Assembly (NCBI RefSeq): GCF_008180415.1
Contig: NZ_VTEI01000003.1
Span: 62,681 to 126,680 of the forward strand
Direction: 5' to 3'
Source: Rossellomorea vietnamensis
GTDB taxonomy: Bacteria > Bacillota > Bacilli > Bacillales > Bacillaceae_B
DNA: 64,000 bases
Position numbers and translations under genes: made by a program. Shown piece by piece: positions 16,847 through 25,678 of the stretch (position 1 is the stretch's first letter; every line of letters begins with the position of its first letter). Under the pieces are notes generated by a model. It was given only the letters and a program-made list of their open reading frames with translations. It was not told where the DNA came from and did not search any database.

Positions 16847-16990
16847 TTATTCAGCTTTATCCATTCGCTTGATTTCCAATCTTGATTCAATTCTTTCTTC
16901 AATAGCATTAATGGCTTCTGCATCCATCATTAAGGCTTGCTTATTTTCGTTTACTAAGTCGGCAAATGACTTTTTTCTAGGTTTACGCAT
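16847..16990 (-). CDS. FbpA-like small basic protein
   Basis: A 47-aa protein with a match to the FbpA (Fur-regulated basic protein) domain: SFADLVNENKQALMMD followed by AIEERIESRLE. In B. subtilis FbpA helps in iron sparing and is Fur-controlled; here I see no good Fur box upstream, so regulation by iron is not supported. ATG 16990 with GAGAGGG 7 nt upstream is preferred to the longer ORF beginning at 17047. Confidence 0.6.
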   Translation of the reverse strand: MRKPRKKSFADLVNENKQALMMDAEAINAIEERIESRLEIKRMDKAE

Positions 16991-17278
16991 GATAATACCC
17001 TCTCTTCTGTCATAGTTTATTCCTATTATGGTCAAACACTGCCGCAATTATAATTAAATTTTCTAAAATTTTTAAAAAGCAGGGGTTTTCGGATAATATA
17101 ATTGTTTCGATTATATTCTTCGTGTAAAACTCTTCAAAGTCCGAGCTGGATAACGGAACTGGCTGGGGACAGATTTGCTCGATTGATTGCAGCCGTTAAA
17201 GTAATGGTCTTCCGCTCATTCTCACGGTCTTGGCTGCAGTTGGGCGATGAAACCGTAATGGGCTGCCACCATGTCCTA

Positions 17279-17851
17279 TCACTGAACAAACACATGAAAA
17301 CCTTCTTCGTCCAGAGCACCAATATGCTTGTTAATTATAACTCCTTCTTCATCTACCAGCACAGTGGTCGGTATGGAGACTATTCCATATTCAGTGTTCA
17401 CCTTATCGTCTACATCTAAAAGAACCGGAAAAGATATTCCAGCTCTTTCTGTAAATTCCTTTGCACGATCTTCAGGGTCAATGTTGATTGATATCACCTC
17501 TACCCCTGAGCTTGCTTTGTTAAACGCTTCAAGAGCAGGGAGCTCCTTAGTGCACGGAGCACACCATGCCGCCCAAAAGTTTATTAAAACTTTTTTGCCT
17601 TTATAATCAGATAAATATATTGATTTTCCTGATAAAGTTTTCAAAGAAAATTCAGGTGCAAGTGTTCCTATTTCTGAGCCATTAAGCCTCCTCGTTTGTG
17701 TCACCGGAACACTGTTCACAGCTATTTCTTCCGCTATTTTTCCTTCACTGCCGCTCCATTCTTCCATAGAAAAAAGTGAAGTATTTTCCAAGTAAATGAC
17801 GATTACAAATGAAATCATCAACATGAATCCAATCAACTTTTTCACTGACAA
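17279..17851 (-). CDS. yneN: Membrane-anchored thiol-disulfide oxidoreductase (TlpA/ResA type)
   Basis: A 190-aa thioredoxin-like protein with an N-terminal membrane anchor (about residues 4-22) and an extracytoplasmic AhpC/TSA-Redoxin domain. The active site is NFWAAWCAPCTKEL and the cis-Pro loop is VSIPTTVLV. It corresponds to B. subtilis YneN next to citB. The start is probably TTG 17851, with GGAGG 7 nt upstream; a GTG two codons later is possible. The roughly 230 bp downstream to the fbpA-like gene hold no supported feature. Confidence 0.88.
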   Translation of the reverse strand: MSVKKLIGFMLMISFVIVIYLENTSLFSMEEWSGSEGKIAEEIAVNSVPVTQTRRLNGSEIGTLAPEFSLKTLSGKSIYLSDYKGKKVLINFWAAWCAPCTKELPALEAFNKASSGVEVISINIDPEDRAKEFTERAGISFPVLLDVDDKVNTEYGIVSIPTTVLVDEEGVIINKHIGALDEEGFHVFVQ

Positions 17852-18019
17852 GCCACGCCCTCCATAAAGTTATAACTTCATTTTATGAAGGCTTGGCTGT
17901 TTTTATTAGTGAGATTGGGGATTACTTCTGGGGCAGCCCAACCTATTAGTCCTTGAAATAAAATAATTTATTCACGCACAAGACGAACTGAATCATGCAA
18001 AAAAACTTGTTATTTTAAT

Positions 18020-18185
18020 GTTCTTTTCGTAAACTTTGTTGCTATTTGATACAAAGTTCAAAAAAACCTTAACAACCTGGTAATCATGAAAAAAGAGCTG
18101 CTTTCCTTAGAGAAATTCCTTTGTATCCGGGGAAAAATTCGGCTCCAAGGATTTTCCGAAAGAACAATCTATGCAAAAACAGCCT
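18020..18185 (+). repeat. Family 1 palindromic repeat, copy 2
   Basis: Starts TTCTTTTCGTAAACTTTGTTGC and ends AAAACAGCCT, with a diverged centre. It lies in the gap of about 800 bp between yneN and citB. Confidence 0.75.
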
Positions 18186-18278
18186 ACTATAATCAAGACC
18201 ACCAGTTGAAGTGGCTGTTCTGCGGCTTTCTTAGCAGGCTAGGCCTAATGGTCCACTGAATGATATCCTTTAGCAATT

Positions 18279-18478
18279 AATAAGGGGAGAAATTCTGCTT
18301 ATTTAAAAAAAGTACGAAAAACACCTAATTTAAGCAGAGACATTCCCCTTATTCTCTTAGAAAGATGCGAAAATTGTTCATTTTGTTGTGCTTAAGCGTA
18401 AAAGTCCCGCATATTTAACCCAAATTGAATTTCATTTAACAGCTTAAGTTAAAATTTTCCGCTTATTTTACATAGAAT
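18279..18478. repeat. Family 3 AT-rich palindromic repeat, copy 1
   Basis: Contains TAAGGGGAGAAATTCTGCTTATT, then CATTCCCCTTATTCTC and AAAATTTTCCGCTTATTTTA: alternating arms of the type TAAGSGGAAA..TTTCCSCTTA. The same pattern recurs at about 39.24 and 56.25 kb. Confidence 0.5.
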
Positions 18479-18624
18479 TATTCATGTCCTTCACAGGGCG
18501 TACATTCTGCTGCAATATATGAGTGATGAGAAAATCTGCTTATCACTTTATGAAGGGAGAATTTTTCAAACCACGCTAAAGGCTCTCTTGAACCCACGTC
18601 TTAGCCAGGGGGGGCAGAACCATA

Positions 18625-18660
18625 AAAAAACACCCGTCTCCATGTGGAGTACGGGTGCAG
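18625..18660 (-). terminator. Terminator after citB
   Basis: GCACCCGTACTCCA / TGGAGACGGGTG hairpin followed by TTTTTTT on the minus strand, just after the citB stop. Confidence 0.88.
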
Positions 18661-18670
18661 TTTGGTCATG

Positions 18671-21379
18671 TTATGCTTTAAGTTTATCACGCAATACCAT
18701 TTGCAGGATACCGCCGTGACGATAGTAATCAACTTCAACTTCAGAATCGAAACGAACGAGTGCGTCGAATTGAGTTTTGTTGCCATCTTCGTCAATTGCA
18801 GTAACTTTCACAACATCGCGAGGTTTAACATTATTAGTCAGATCTACAGAGATTGACTCTGTACCTTTTAAGCCAAGTGTATCTGCATTTTCGTCCCTCT
18901 TGAATTGAAGCGGAAGAACGCCCATCATTACAAGATTGGAACGGTGGATACGCTCATAGCTTTCTGCAATGACTGTCTTGATGCCAAGCAGGTTTGTACC
19001 TTTGGCTGCCCAGTCACGAGAAGAGCCCATACCGTAGTCTTTACCTGCAAGTACTGCCAGGCCGATTCCTTGCTCTTTGTACTTCATGCAAGCATCGTAC
19101 ATTGCCATGACTTCATCTTCAGGCCAGTATGTTGTATATCCGCCTTCGGTTCCAGGAGCGATACGGTTTCGGATACGAATGTTGGCGAACGTTCCGCGCA
19201 TCATCACCTCGTGATTGCCTCGGCGTGAACCATACGAGTTGAAATCGCGAGGCTCTACGCCTTTGCTGCGCAAGTGTTTACCAGCAGGTGTATCTTTACC
19301 GATTGCACCGGCAGGCGAAATGTGATCTGTTGTTACAGAGTCACCAAACTTACCAACAATCTTTAAACCATCCAAGGCTTGGATATCCTCAGGAGTCTCA
19401 GCCAATCCTTCAAAGAACGGAGGATTTTGGATATAAGTTGATTCATCATCGAAGCTGTATAAAGGTTCGTTGCTCGTCTGGATTTCATTCCAGCGCTTGT
19501 TATCATTGAAAACATTTTCATACTCTCTGCGGAACAATTCAGGCGTTACAGTGCGTTTCACAACTTCCTTTACTTCATCCTGTGTAGGCCAGATATCTGC
19601 AAAGAATACATCATTGCCATCTTTATCTTTTCCAAGTGAATCTTTTTGAAGGTCAATATTCACTGTACCTGCAAGAGCATAGGCTACCACCAATGGAGGT
19701 GAAGCAAGGTAGTTTGCTTTTACCAGCGGGTGGATACGTCCTTCAAAGTTACGGTTACCGGAAAGAACTGAAGTAAGAAGCAGATCAGCCTCCGCAACAG
19801 CTTTCTCGATTTCAGGGCGTAACGGTCCTGAGTTACCGATACATGTCGTACAGCCGTACCCTACAAGGTTGAAACCTAGCTTTTCAAGCGGTTCAAGCAG
19901 CCCGGAATCTTCAAGATAGCCTGTAACTACTTTTGAACCAGGAGCTAATGAGGTCTTAACATAATCAGGTACAATCATGCCTTTCTCTGCTGCTTTTTGA
20001 GCTACAAGACCTGCACCAAGCATAACGTAAGGATTGGAAGTGTTCGTACAAGAAGTAATCGCCGCGATTCCGATACCGCCTGTAGGGATTTTCACTTCTT
20101 CGCCATTCTGGTTTGTATAGTTGGCTGTCTTTTCGATTTCTTCAGCAGCAAGGCCGAAACCTTGGTTTCCTTCTGGATTAGTGATTGCTTCATGGAATGA
20201 AGGCTTCATTTCAGAAAGCGGGATCAAATCCTGAGGACGCTTTGGACCTGAAAGGTTTGGCTCAATTTCAGACAAGTTGATCTCTACAACATCCGTATAG
20301 AAAGGCTCTTCTTTATCAGGAGTGAAGAACATATCGTTTTCTTTCAGATACTGTTCCACAACGTTGATGTGTTCTTCTGAACGGCCCGTTAATCGCATAT
20401 AGTCAAGAGACTCTGAGTCAACCGGGAAGAATCCGCAAGTTGCGCCATACTCAGGCGCCATATTGGCAATTGTCGCACGGTCAGCAAGAGGAAGTGTCGC
20501 CACCCCTTCACCGAAATACTCGACAAATTTGCCAACAACACCTTTTTGGCGAAGAACTTGGGTTACTTTAAGAGCCAAATCTGTTGCAGTAGCACCGTTT
20601 GGAAGAGCGCCTGTCATTTTTACACCAATTACTTCAGGAATCGGGAAGTATGAAGGCTGGCCAAGCATTCCTGCTTCTGCCTCGATACCGCCTACGCCCC
20701 ATCCAAGTACACCGATTCCATTGATCATCGTTGTATGGGAATCTGTTCCTACAAGTGTATCAGGGTATGTCTCAAATTCACCGTCTTCATTTTCGACTGC
20801 GTGAACTACATTTGCGAGGTACTCAAGGTTAACCTGATGGACGATACCGGTTGCAGGTGGAACTGCACGATAGTTTTTGAATGCTTTTTGAGCCCAGCTT
20901 AAGAATTGATAACGCTCTGCATTGCGTTCAAATTCAAGATCCATATTTACTGCCAGAGAATCGGCAGTGCCGTATTTATCCACCTGCACAGAGTGGTCAA
21001 TTACCAGGTCAACTGGAATTTCCGGGTTGATTTTATCAGGGTCTCCACCGATATCAGCCATCGCTTTACGCAATGAAGCCAAATCTACTACGGCAGGAAC
21101 ACCTGTGAAGTCTTGAAGGATTACACGTGAAGGCTTGAATGGAACTTCCGCCTCCTGCACATCTGCAGAACCCCAGTTTGCAAGGTTTTCTACATGTTCT
21201 TTGTTGATTACACGGCCGTCAAATTGACGCAGTACAGATTCAAGCAGTACCTTAACAGAGTAAGGTAAACGTGAAACTTTGGCTACGCCTGCCTCTTCTA
21301 ATGCTTTTAAACGATAATAATGATAGCGTTTCCCTGCTGCTTCAAATGAAGAACGGGAGTTAAATACGTCTTTCGCCAT
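18671..21379 (-). CDS. citB: Aconitate hydratase (aconitase A)
   Basis: A 902-aa TCA-cycle enzyme that converts citrate to isocitrate and, when apo, can bind RNA in Bacillus. The [4Fe-4S] ligands are the Cys in [14 protein letters not shown] and the two in [14 protein letters not shown]. Other signatures are [19 protein letters not shown] and [15 protein letters not shown]. The length is normal for AcnA-type enzymes. A CcpC-type box lies upstream. It is monocistronic with its own terminator. Confidence 0.97.
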   Translation of the reverse strand: MAKDVFNSRSSFEAAGKRYHYYRLKALEEAGVAKVSRLPYSVKVLLESVLRQFDGRVINKEHVENLANWGSADVQEAEVPFKPSRVILQDFTGVPAVVDLASLRKAMADIGGDPDKINPEIPVDLVIDHSVQVDKYGTADSLAVNMDLEFERNAERYQFLSWAQKAFKNYRAVPPATGIVHQVNLEYLANVVHAVENEDGEFETYPDTLVGTDSHTTMINGIGVLGWGVGGIEAEAGMLGQPSYFPIPEVIGVKMTGALPNGATATDLALKVTQVLRQKGVVGKFVEYFGEGVATLPLADRATIANMAPEYGATCGFFPVDSESLDYMRLTGRSEEHINVVEQYLKENDMFFTPDKEEPFYTDVVEINLSEIEPNLSGPKRPQDLIPLSEMKPSFHEAITNPEGNQGFGLAAEEIEKTANYTNQNGEEVKIPTGGIGIAAITSCTNTSNPYVMLGAGLVAQKAAEKGMIVPDYVKTSLAPGSKVVTGYLEDSGLLEPLEKLGFNLVGYGCTTCIGNSGPLRPEIEKAVAEADLLLTSVLSGNRNFEGRIHPLVKANYLASPPLVVAYALAGTVNIDLQKDSLGKDKDGNDVFFADIWPTQDEVKEVVKRTVTPELFRREYENVFNDNKRWNEIQTSNEPLYSFDDESTYIQNPPFFEGLAETPEDIQALDGLKIVGKFGDSVTTDHISPAGAIGKDTPAGKHLRSKGVEPRDFNSYGSRRGNHEVMMRGTFANIRIRNRIAPGTEGGYTTYWPEDEVMAMYDACMKYKEQGIGLAVLAGKDYGMGSSRDWAAKGTNLLGIKTVIAESYERIHRSNLVMMGVLPLQFKRDENADTLGLKGTESISVDLTNNVKPRDVVKVTAIDEDGNKTQFDALVRFDSEVEVDYYRHGGILQMVLRDKLKA

Positions 21380-21516
21380 CTCAATTCCCCCTCTTAGAGA
21401 TTGTTACGATTTTTACGTGCGCTGAAAAGTTTGATTCTAATCTTTCAACTTTGTTCACATTAACATCTTAATACAAGCGATTACATAAGTAAATATCAAG
21501 AAAGTTATTGTGTTTG

Positions 21517-21531
21517 ATAAGTTTTTCTTAT
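21517..21531. promoter_or_regulatory. CcpC-type operator upstream of citB
   Basis: ATAA-GTTTTTC-TTAT is an exact ATAA-N7-TTAT dyad, the recognition sequence of the citrate-responsive repressor CcpC, which controls citB in B. subtilis. On the minus strand it lies upstream of TTGATA and a later TGTATT that could be -35 and -10 (spacing about 18). The dyad, about 140 bp before the start codon, is what one expects for citrate-controlled expression. Confidence 0.6.
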
Positions 21532-21709
21532 GAATTAATCATCTTAGCACATTATTGTCTTTGTAAATGCTGATAAACCATGGTTCTTGTGAAAATAATC
21601 AGATTTCTATGCAGCTCACTTATTATGCTGAGAAAGTAAAAATGAAGGACTCATTGCTAATAGGATTGCCTTCCCCTGGAAACGATAAAGTGTAGGGGAG
21701 GTGACTTCA

Positions 21710-21859
21710 ATGGCTAAAAGAAAAGCAAATCATATCCGTGAAGGCATGAATGCCGCCAAAGCTCAAGGAACTGGAGCCGGATATAATGAAGAGTTTTCAA
21801 ATGAACCTTTGACTGCCGCACAAAAACAAAACAACAAAAAGCGCAAGAAAAACCAATAA
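21710..21859 (+). CDS. sspO: Small acid-soluble spore protein O
   Basis: A 49-aa protein matching Ssp[21 protein letters not shown] at the start and a [10 protein letters not shown] tail. GGGGAGGTG lies 6 nt before the ATG. It is divergent from citB, as in B. subtilis. A possible forespore promoter (TGAGAA, then about 17 nt, then CATTGCTA) lies upstream but is only a partial sigma-G match. Confidence 0.93.
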   Translation: MAKRKANHIREGMNAAKAQGTGAGYNEEFSNEPLTAAQKQNNKKRKKNQ

Positions 21860-22007
21860 TCAAACAATTTCAACTATATAGTAACAAATTAAGCCGCTGT
21901 TACTCAATTGAAAGGCCTTGCAATCGCGAATTAAAATGCTGTAGTGCCTGGATGGGTCTTTATGTTATATTTCAGTCTAACTATTTTGTGAATTATGTTC
22001 TAAGACA

Positions 22008-22047
22008 AAAAAGGAGTATCCATGATGTTCATGGACACTCCTTTTTT
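22008..22047. terminator. Bidirectional terminator
   Basis: GGAGTATCCATGA / TCATGGACACTCC hairpin with A- and T-runs on both flanks, between sspO and a convergent gene. Confidence 0.85.
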
Positions 22048-22055
22048 ATTTGAGC

Positions 22056-22313
22056 TTAGTTTTGGTTAACCTTCTGCATAACAGAAGATAGATCAGTCCT
22101 CATTTTTTCAAGCTGTTCGCGCTGATGTTCAGAGGCTGTTTCTAAGGCGTTTTCAATCTGCTGATACGCCTCGTTCACTTCATTTTTCAAGTGTGCCAGC
22201 TGGTGACCGTAATCAGCACCATCCAGTACAAGCTCATTTACAACATCTTGTACTTGTTCATGCCCCTGCTGTGCAGCTTGAAATGCTTGCTGCTTATCTT
22301 TATGATACGGCAT
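22056..22313 (-). CDS. Small helical protein of unknown function
   Basis: An 85-aa hydrophilic protein, almost entirely predicted alpha-helix, rich in Gln and Glu with heptad-like spacing (for example LKNEVNEAYQQIENALE), so probably a coiled coil. There is no signal peptide or membrane segment. AAGGAGATGA precedes ATG 22313. It sits between sspO and sspP, which in B. subtilis are adjacent. I do not recognise the family; a spore-related role is only a guess from position. Confidence 0.6.
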   Translation of the reverse strand: MPYHKDKQQAFQAAQQGHEQVQDVVNELVLDGADYGHQLAHLKNEVNEAYQQIENALETASEHQREQLEKMRTDLSSVMQKVNQN

Positions 22314-22576
22314 ATTGTGTCATCTCCTTAAGATAAATAATCCTATGTTATGTTTCCCCTGCTTATTAGAAGCTATACATTGAGCTGAACTTAAGTATCA
22401 TCCTGCACCTTTAAGATAGTCAGCAAACTCCTCTCTCTTGAAGATTATCAGCAAACGTGAAATCACTGCTTGGCACCTTAAATTTAATTCACTGCTATTA
22501 CAGCAGTGCAACTAGAAATTGATGGATGTATACGCGAAACAAAAAATCCGTATTCTATCTTTAGGAGGGATGCAAT

Positions 22577-22720
22577 ATGAACAAAAATGATGGAAAAGAT
22601 ATGCGCCGTAACACAACGAAAGGACAGCCAACAGGACAGCCAGAACCTTTAAGTGGATCTAAAAAAGTTAAAAACCATAATCATACAAGGCAAAAACATA
22701 ATCAGCATCATGATATGTAA
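22577..22720 (+). CDS. sspP: Small acid-soluble spore protein P
   Basis: A 47-aa protein matching SspP (CotL), with conserved [13 protein letters not shown] and [12 protein letters not shown] at the C-terminus. TTAGGAGGGA lies 6 nt before the ATG. It is separated from sspO by a gene on the other strand, so it needs its own promoter; I did not find a convincing one. Confidence 0.93.
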   Translation: MNKNDGKDMRRNTTKGQPTGQPEPLSGSKKVKNHNHTRQKHNQHHDM

Positions 22721-22732
22721 CTAAAAACGCAA

Positions 22733-22830
22733 GTTCCCCTCTCATCCCGGGAGGAAAATGATCCCAGGAGGAAAAAGAAGTCTTTCTTTTATTCTCCTGG
22801 GTAATGGGACGAAACCCTTCCCCATTTTTA
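22733..22830. repeat. Family 2 hairpin repeat, diverged copy
   Basis: CCCAGGAGGAAAAAG and CTTTCTTTTATTCTCCTGGG form the central stem seen in the 38.0-kb copies. The flanking arms (CTCATCCCGG and TAATGGGACG) are diverged. Confidence 0.5.
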
Positions 22831-22857
22831 TATCCGCGGTACGATTTTCCCTATTAA

Positions 22858-23037
22858 AAGGAGCTTTCTGAATACTTAGCGGCTATTTATCATGAATCTT
22901 GAAAGCCTACACCATAACTCCTGGAAACCTCATGGATAGCGAGAAAGAAAAGAACCACTCTCTCCTTTTAGAGCAAAAACATTTGTATTCAGGGATATCC
23001 GAAAGCAGTCAAAAGCAGAAATACATATGAAAAAGCT
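22858..23037 (+). repeat. Family 1 palindromic repeat, degenerate copy 3
   Basis: Retains GGCTATTTATCATG, GAGAAAGAAAAGAACC and ATTCAGGGATATCCGAAAGC in the right order. The ends are eroded. Confidence 0.5.
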
Positions 23038-23039
23038 AT

Positions 23040-23067
23040 AAAAAAAGTCCCCTTCACCAGGGGACTT
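23040..23067 (-). terminator. Terminator after selA
   Basis: AAAGTCCCC / GGGGACTTT hairpin followed by a T-run on the minus strand, right after the selA stop. selB is therefore not cotranscribed downstream, unlike in many selAB operons. Confidence 0.88.
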
Positions 23068-24494
23068 TAAACTTTCGGTGGATTTTCTAACTGCCTGTCC
23101 AGCTCCACCAGGGATTGGCAGATAACTGGGATTTCAGTCTGGTCAGCAGTTCTAAAGTCCAGCAGGAATTCGTCCCGCTGTATTCGTCCGATTATCGGCG
23201 TTTCTGCTACTCGCAAAGCTTTTTCCAGTTGCGATGCATCCAGGGTTGCATGCTTTAAGGAAAGCACGTATGTATCCAGTTCTACATCCGGCATTGTCCC
23301 TCCTCCTACCTGGCTCTTTGCTGGTTTGACTTCAGCAGAAAAATGATCCGACCTGTCTTTTAGGTATGAGATTACCGTTTCTGCTGTCCTTTTAACGTCT
23401 TCTGCATGCAGTAAAAGTGACCGATAAGCAGGGATATTGCTTTCTTTTCCTTTCAGGTAGTCAATCAATGTGCCTTCCAGAGCCGCCAGCGTCATTTTAT
23501 CGACACGCAGGACACGTGCAAGCTGATGCTTTTTCAAGATATCTATAATTTCTTTTTTCCCAGCAATAATCCCTGCCTGCGGTCCTCCAAGAAGTTTATC
23601 GCCGCTGAAGGAAACGATGTCAGCTCCTTTGGATATGATATCCTTGACCAAGGGTTCTGATCCAATATTATGCTTCTTTAAATCATAGAGCATGCCGCTG
23701 CCAAGATCTTCATAAAAGATTACCTGTTCATGGTTGGAGGCCAGCTGAACCAAATCCTCTGTCACTGCTTCTTCAGTAAAACCTTTAATAACAAAGTTGC
23801 TTCTATGCACCTTCATCACCATGGCTGTATTTTCGTTTATTTTTTCCTCGTAATCAGACTGTCTCGTCTTGTTCGTGGTGCCTACTTCCACCAATGCAGC
23901 TCCGCTTTCCTCCATGATTGACGAAACACGGAAGGAGCCCCCGATTTCAACCAGTTCTCCTCTTGAAACAATTACTTCTTTATTCTTGGCCAAAGCAGAC
24001 AGAATCAAGAATACCGCTGCTGCATTATTATTAACAACCATCGCTGCCTCTGCCCCGGTGGCTTCCTTAATAAGGATTTCAGCATGCTTGTGGCGGGACC
24101 CTCTAGATCCCTTCTCTATATCGTACTCCAAGTTGCTGTAGTTCCTTGCTATTTCCATTACATGATGAACAGCTGTCTCACTCAGCCTTGCCCTTCCAAG
24201 GTTCGTATGCAGGATCGTTCCGCTGGCATTGATCACCTTCGTTAAAGTGTAAGTGAATTTTTTAGAGGCTGCTTTTCCAGCTTGTTTAATTATATAGGCG
24301 TTCAGTTCTGTACTTCCAGGGACAGGTCCGTCCCAAGAGCCATTCAGGATATTTCCCCTTATCCTTGCAACTTCCTCTTTTATAAGCTCTGTACCTTGTT
24401 CTATTGAGATATTTGATTCCCTTATCATTCCTTCAAAAACCGCATCTTGCTGGATTTCATGGATAGAAGGGATCTTCCTGAGCAATTCCTTCAT
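23067..24494 (-). CDS. selA: L-seryl-tRNA(Sec) selenium transferase (SelA)
   Basis: A 475-aa PLP enzyme that converts seryl-tRNA(Sec) to selenocysteinyl-tRNA(Sec) using selenophosphate. It spans the full family length, with VINASGTILHTNLGRA (about residue 87), EATGAEAAMVVNNNAAAV, VEVGTTNKTR and the PLP-lysine segment SFSGDKLLGGPQAG (Lys 300). It is monocistronic with its own promoter and terminator; selB, selD and tRNA-Sec are not in the window. Its likely client is the UGA-containing SelW-like gene about 0.8 kb away. There is no sign of truncation. Confidence 0.95.
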   Translation of the reverse strand: MKELLRKIPSIHEIQQDAVFEGMIRESNISIEQGTELIKEEVARIRGNILNGSWDGPVPGSTELNAYIIKQAGKAASKKFTYTLTKVINASGTILHTNLGRARLSETAVHHVMEIARNYSNLEYDIEKGSRGSRHKHAEILIKEATGAEAAMVVNNNAAAVFLILSALAKNKEVIVSRGELVEIGGSFRVSSIMEESGAALVEVGTTNKTRQSDYEEKINENTAMVMKVHRSNFVIKGFTEEAVTEDLVQLASNHEQVIFYEDLGSGMLYDLKKHNIGSEPLVKDIISKGADIVSFSGDKLLGGPQAGIIAGKKEIIDILKKHQLARVLRVDKMTLAALEGTLIDYLKGKESNIPAYRSLLLHAEDVKRTAETVISYLKDRSDHFSAEVKPAKSQVGGGTMPDVELDTYVLSLKHATLDASQLEKALRVAETPIIGRIQRDEFLLDFRTADQTEIPVICQSLVELDRQLENPPKV

Positions 24495-24532
24495 AATACT
24501 TTCCTCCTGAGTGAAAACACTGAATAATTCCC

Positions 24533-24567
24533 ATTATACCACCCACACATTCTCTCCCAAAGAGAAT
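24533..24567 (-). promoter_or_regulatory. Candidate selA promoter with overlapping operator-like palindrome
   Basis: On the minus strand, TATAAT (24538..24533) is preceded after 16 nt by TTGGGA (24560..24555). The perfect inverted repeat ATTCTCT-N5-AGAGAAT (24549..24567) covers this -35. Such placement fits repression by an unknown regulator. The transcription start would lie about 30 nt before the selA ATG. Confidence 0.45.
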
Positions 24568-24749
24568 AGACTGTTTAAAAGGATAGCGGTAAATTCATAA
24601 CTTGTTACGCTTCATTTATACTAAGATCCGGTGCTCAAAACTGTCTCTTTTAACAGGGGCTTAACGAGCGGGAGAGACTTACAGGATTATATTGATGAGC
24701 AAGCAGCAGACTGTTTATGAATTACGCTTGAGGAAAGATGGAGGAAATC

Positions 24750-25136
24750 ATGTCGAATGCGGGAGATGATTTTACATTAGAAGAATGGGAGAGCTGGATG
24801 AAAGACTGGCTTCTCGATCCTTATACAACAAAGCTGGATGAAACCCACTTTCGAGTGGACTTGTTTGATACCACAGATGCTTATATAGTGGAAGCGACAC
24901 CATCCCATTTCACTATGCAGGAAATAACCCTCGAAAAAAAAGACCAAACACTTTCAATACAGATTATGCCGGCAGAGGGAACCTCTAAGAGAGAAAGATC
25001 TCTTCAATTTCCCTTTTCTTTAAAATATAATCCCATTCATTTGTATCCTCGAAAAGGATATATAGAAATCCACATTTTGAAAACGCTTGATCCAAACCCA
25101 GGACCTTCAGTTATACGATGTCAGGGACAATTTTGA
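24750..25136 (+). CDS. Hsp20/alpha-crystallin-like protein
   Basis: A 128-aa protein. After an acidic helix (LEEWESWMKDWLLDP) comes a region resembling the alpha-crystallin beta-sandwich: FRVDLFDTTDAYIVEA, then DQTLSIQIM and a hydrophobic-turn segment FPFSLKYN. Bacillus Hsp20-like proteins of this size include spore-associated ones (CotP/GerT type). ATG 24750 is chosen because GGAGG is 5 nt upstream; an ATG at 24738 has a poorer site. It lies between selA and the selenoprotein gene on the opposite strand; no functional link is shown. Confidence 0.55.
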   Translation: MSNAGDDFTLEEWESWMKDWLLDPYTTKLDETHFRVDLFDTTDAYIVEATPSHFTMQEITLEKKDQTLSIQIMPAEGTSKRERSLQFPFSLKYNPIHLYPRKGYIEIHILKTLDPNPGPSVIRCQGQF

Positions 25137-25242
25137 GAAATAGACCTAAACTTTTCACAAACGAAGAGTGGGCTGATCTAACTCTTTTGAGAAGGGCTCT
25201 GGTATGCAGATACAATTTTTAAAGCATTCAAAATAAAAATTA

Positions 25243-25277
25243 AAAAAGGATTGGCTAGTAAACAGGCCAATCCTTTT
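25243..25277. terminator. Bidirectional terminator downstream of the selenoprotein gene
   Basis: GGATTGGC / GCCAATCC hairpin with T-runs on both strands. It lies 5 nt beyond the SelW-like stop and serves the convergent Hsp20-like gene too. Confidence 0.85.
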
Positions 25278-25281
25278 TGCA

Positions 25282-25521
25282 TTATTTACTCTCCATTTCT
25301 CTTATCGTGTCATCTATGTCAGGAAAAATTCCTGTTTCCAATTTTGAGTAAATTTTCTCGCCATTCACAGTCACCTCAAAAGCTCCGCCTGAGGAAGGAA
25401 TCAATTTCATCTCTCCCAAACTTGACCGAAAATGGTTAAACAGTTCTTCCGCGAACCTCGCGGCTTTTGGAGCATAGTTTCATTGCATGCAAAATTCGAT
25501 GGATACTGCAATTTTGTTCAT
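25282..25521 (-). CDS. SelW-like (Rdx family) selenoprotein with in-frame UGA as selenocysteine
   Basis: The 79-codon frame starts at ATG 25521 (GGAGG 10 nt upstream) and ends at TAA 25282, with one in-frame TGA at 25480..25482 (residue 14). The N-terminus reads IEFCMQ-U-NYAPKAARFAEEL, so the TGA fills the U of the Rdx CxxU motif in the first beta-alpha unit of the thioredoxin-like fold. The rest fits SelT/SelW/SelH proteins, including SSGGAFEVTVNGEKIYSK and GIFPDIDDTI. A hairpin starting 16 nt after the TGA fits a bacterial SECIS element. selA is nearby. A thiol-dependent redox role is inferred. The gene is missed if TGA is read as stop. Confidence 0.9.
25449..25463 (-). promoter_or_regulatory. 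bSECIS-like hairpin in the selenoprotein mRNA
   Basis: CCGCGA-GGT-TCGCGG is a perfect 6-bp stem closed by a 3-nt loop with G in the first two positions. There are 22 nt between the UGA and the loop, within the roughly 16-37 nt range of the published bacterial SECIS model (from memory). It lies inside the coding sequence, as bSECIS elements do. SelB would bind it. Confidence 0.75.
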
Positions 25522-25558
25522 ATGGCATTATCCTCCTTTTATTATACGTCTTTTATTT

Positions 25559-25587
25559 ATTGTATTACACGAATATTCATAGTGCAA
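25559..25587 (-). promoter_or_regulatory. Candidate sigma-A promoter of the SelW-like gene
   Basis: On the minus strand TTGCAC (25587..25582), 17 nt, then TACAAT (25564..25559). It is about 40 bp before the ATG. A second TATAAT at 25546..25541 is nearer the gene but lacks a good -35. Confidence 0.5.
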
Positions 25588-25678
25588 ACCAATCTGTCCA
25601 GTTAGAATACTGGTGACATTTCCTCTTTTTGCGCAGGCACTCTCTCTAACGAGTTTATGAACATTATGTATGAACCCC

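Noticed and set aside
17048..17100. Possible Fur box for the fbpA-like gene
   Set aside because: The AT-rich stretch AATTATAATTAAATT lacks the GATAAT-type repeat pattern of Fur sites.
24495..24749. Possible tRNA-Sec (selC) next to selA
   Set aside because: I looked for a long variable arm, TTCGA-type T-loop and CCA end on both strands and found no cloverleaf.
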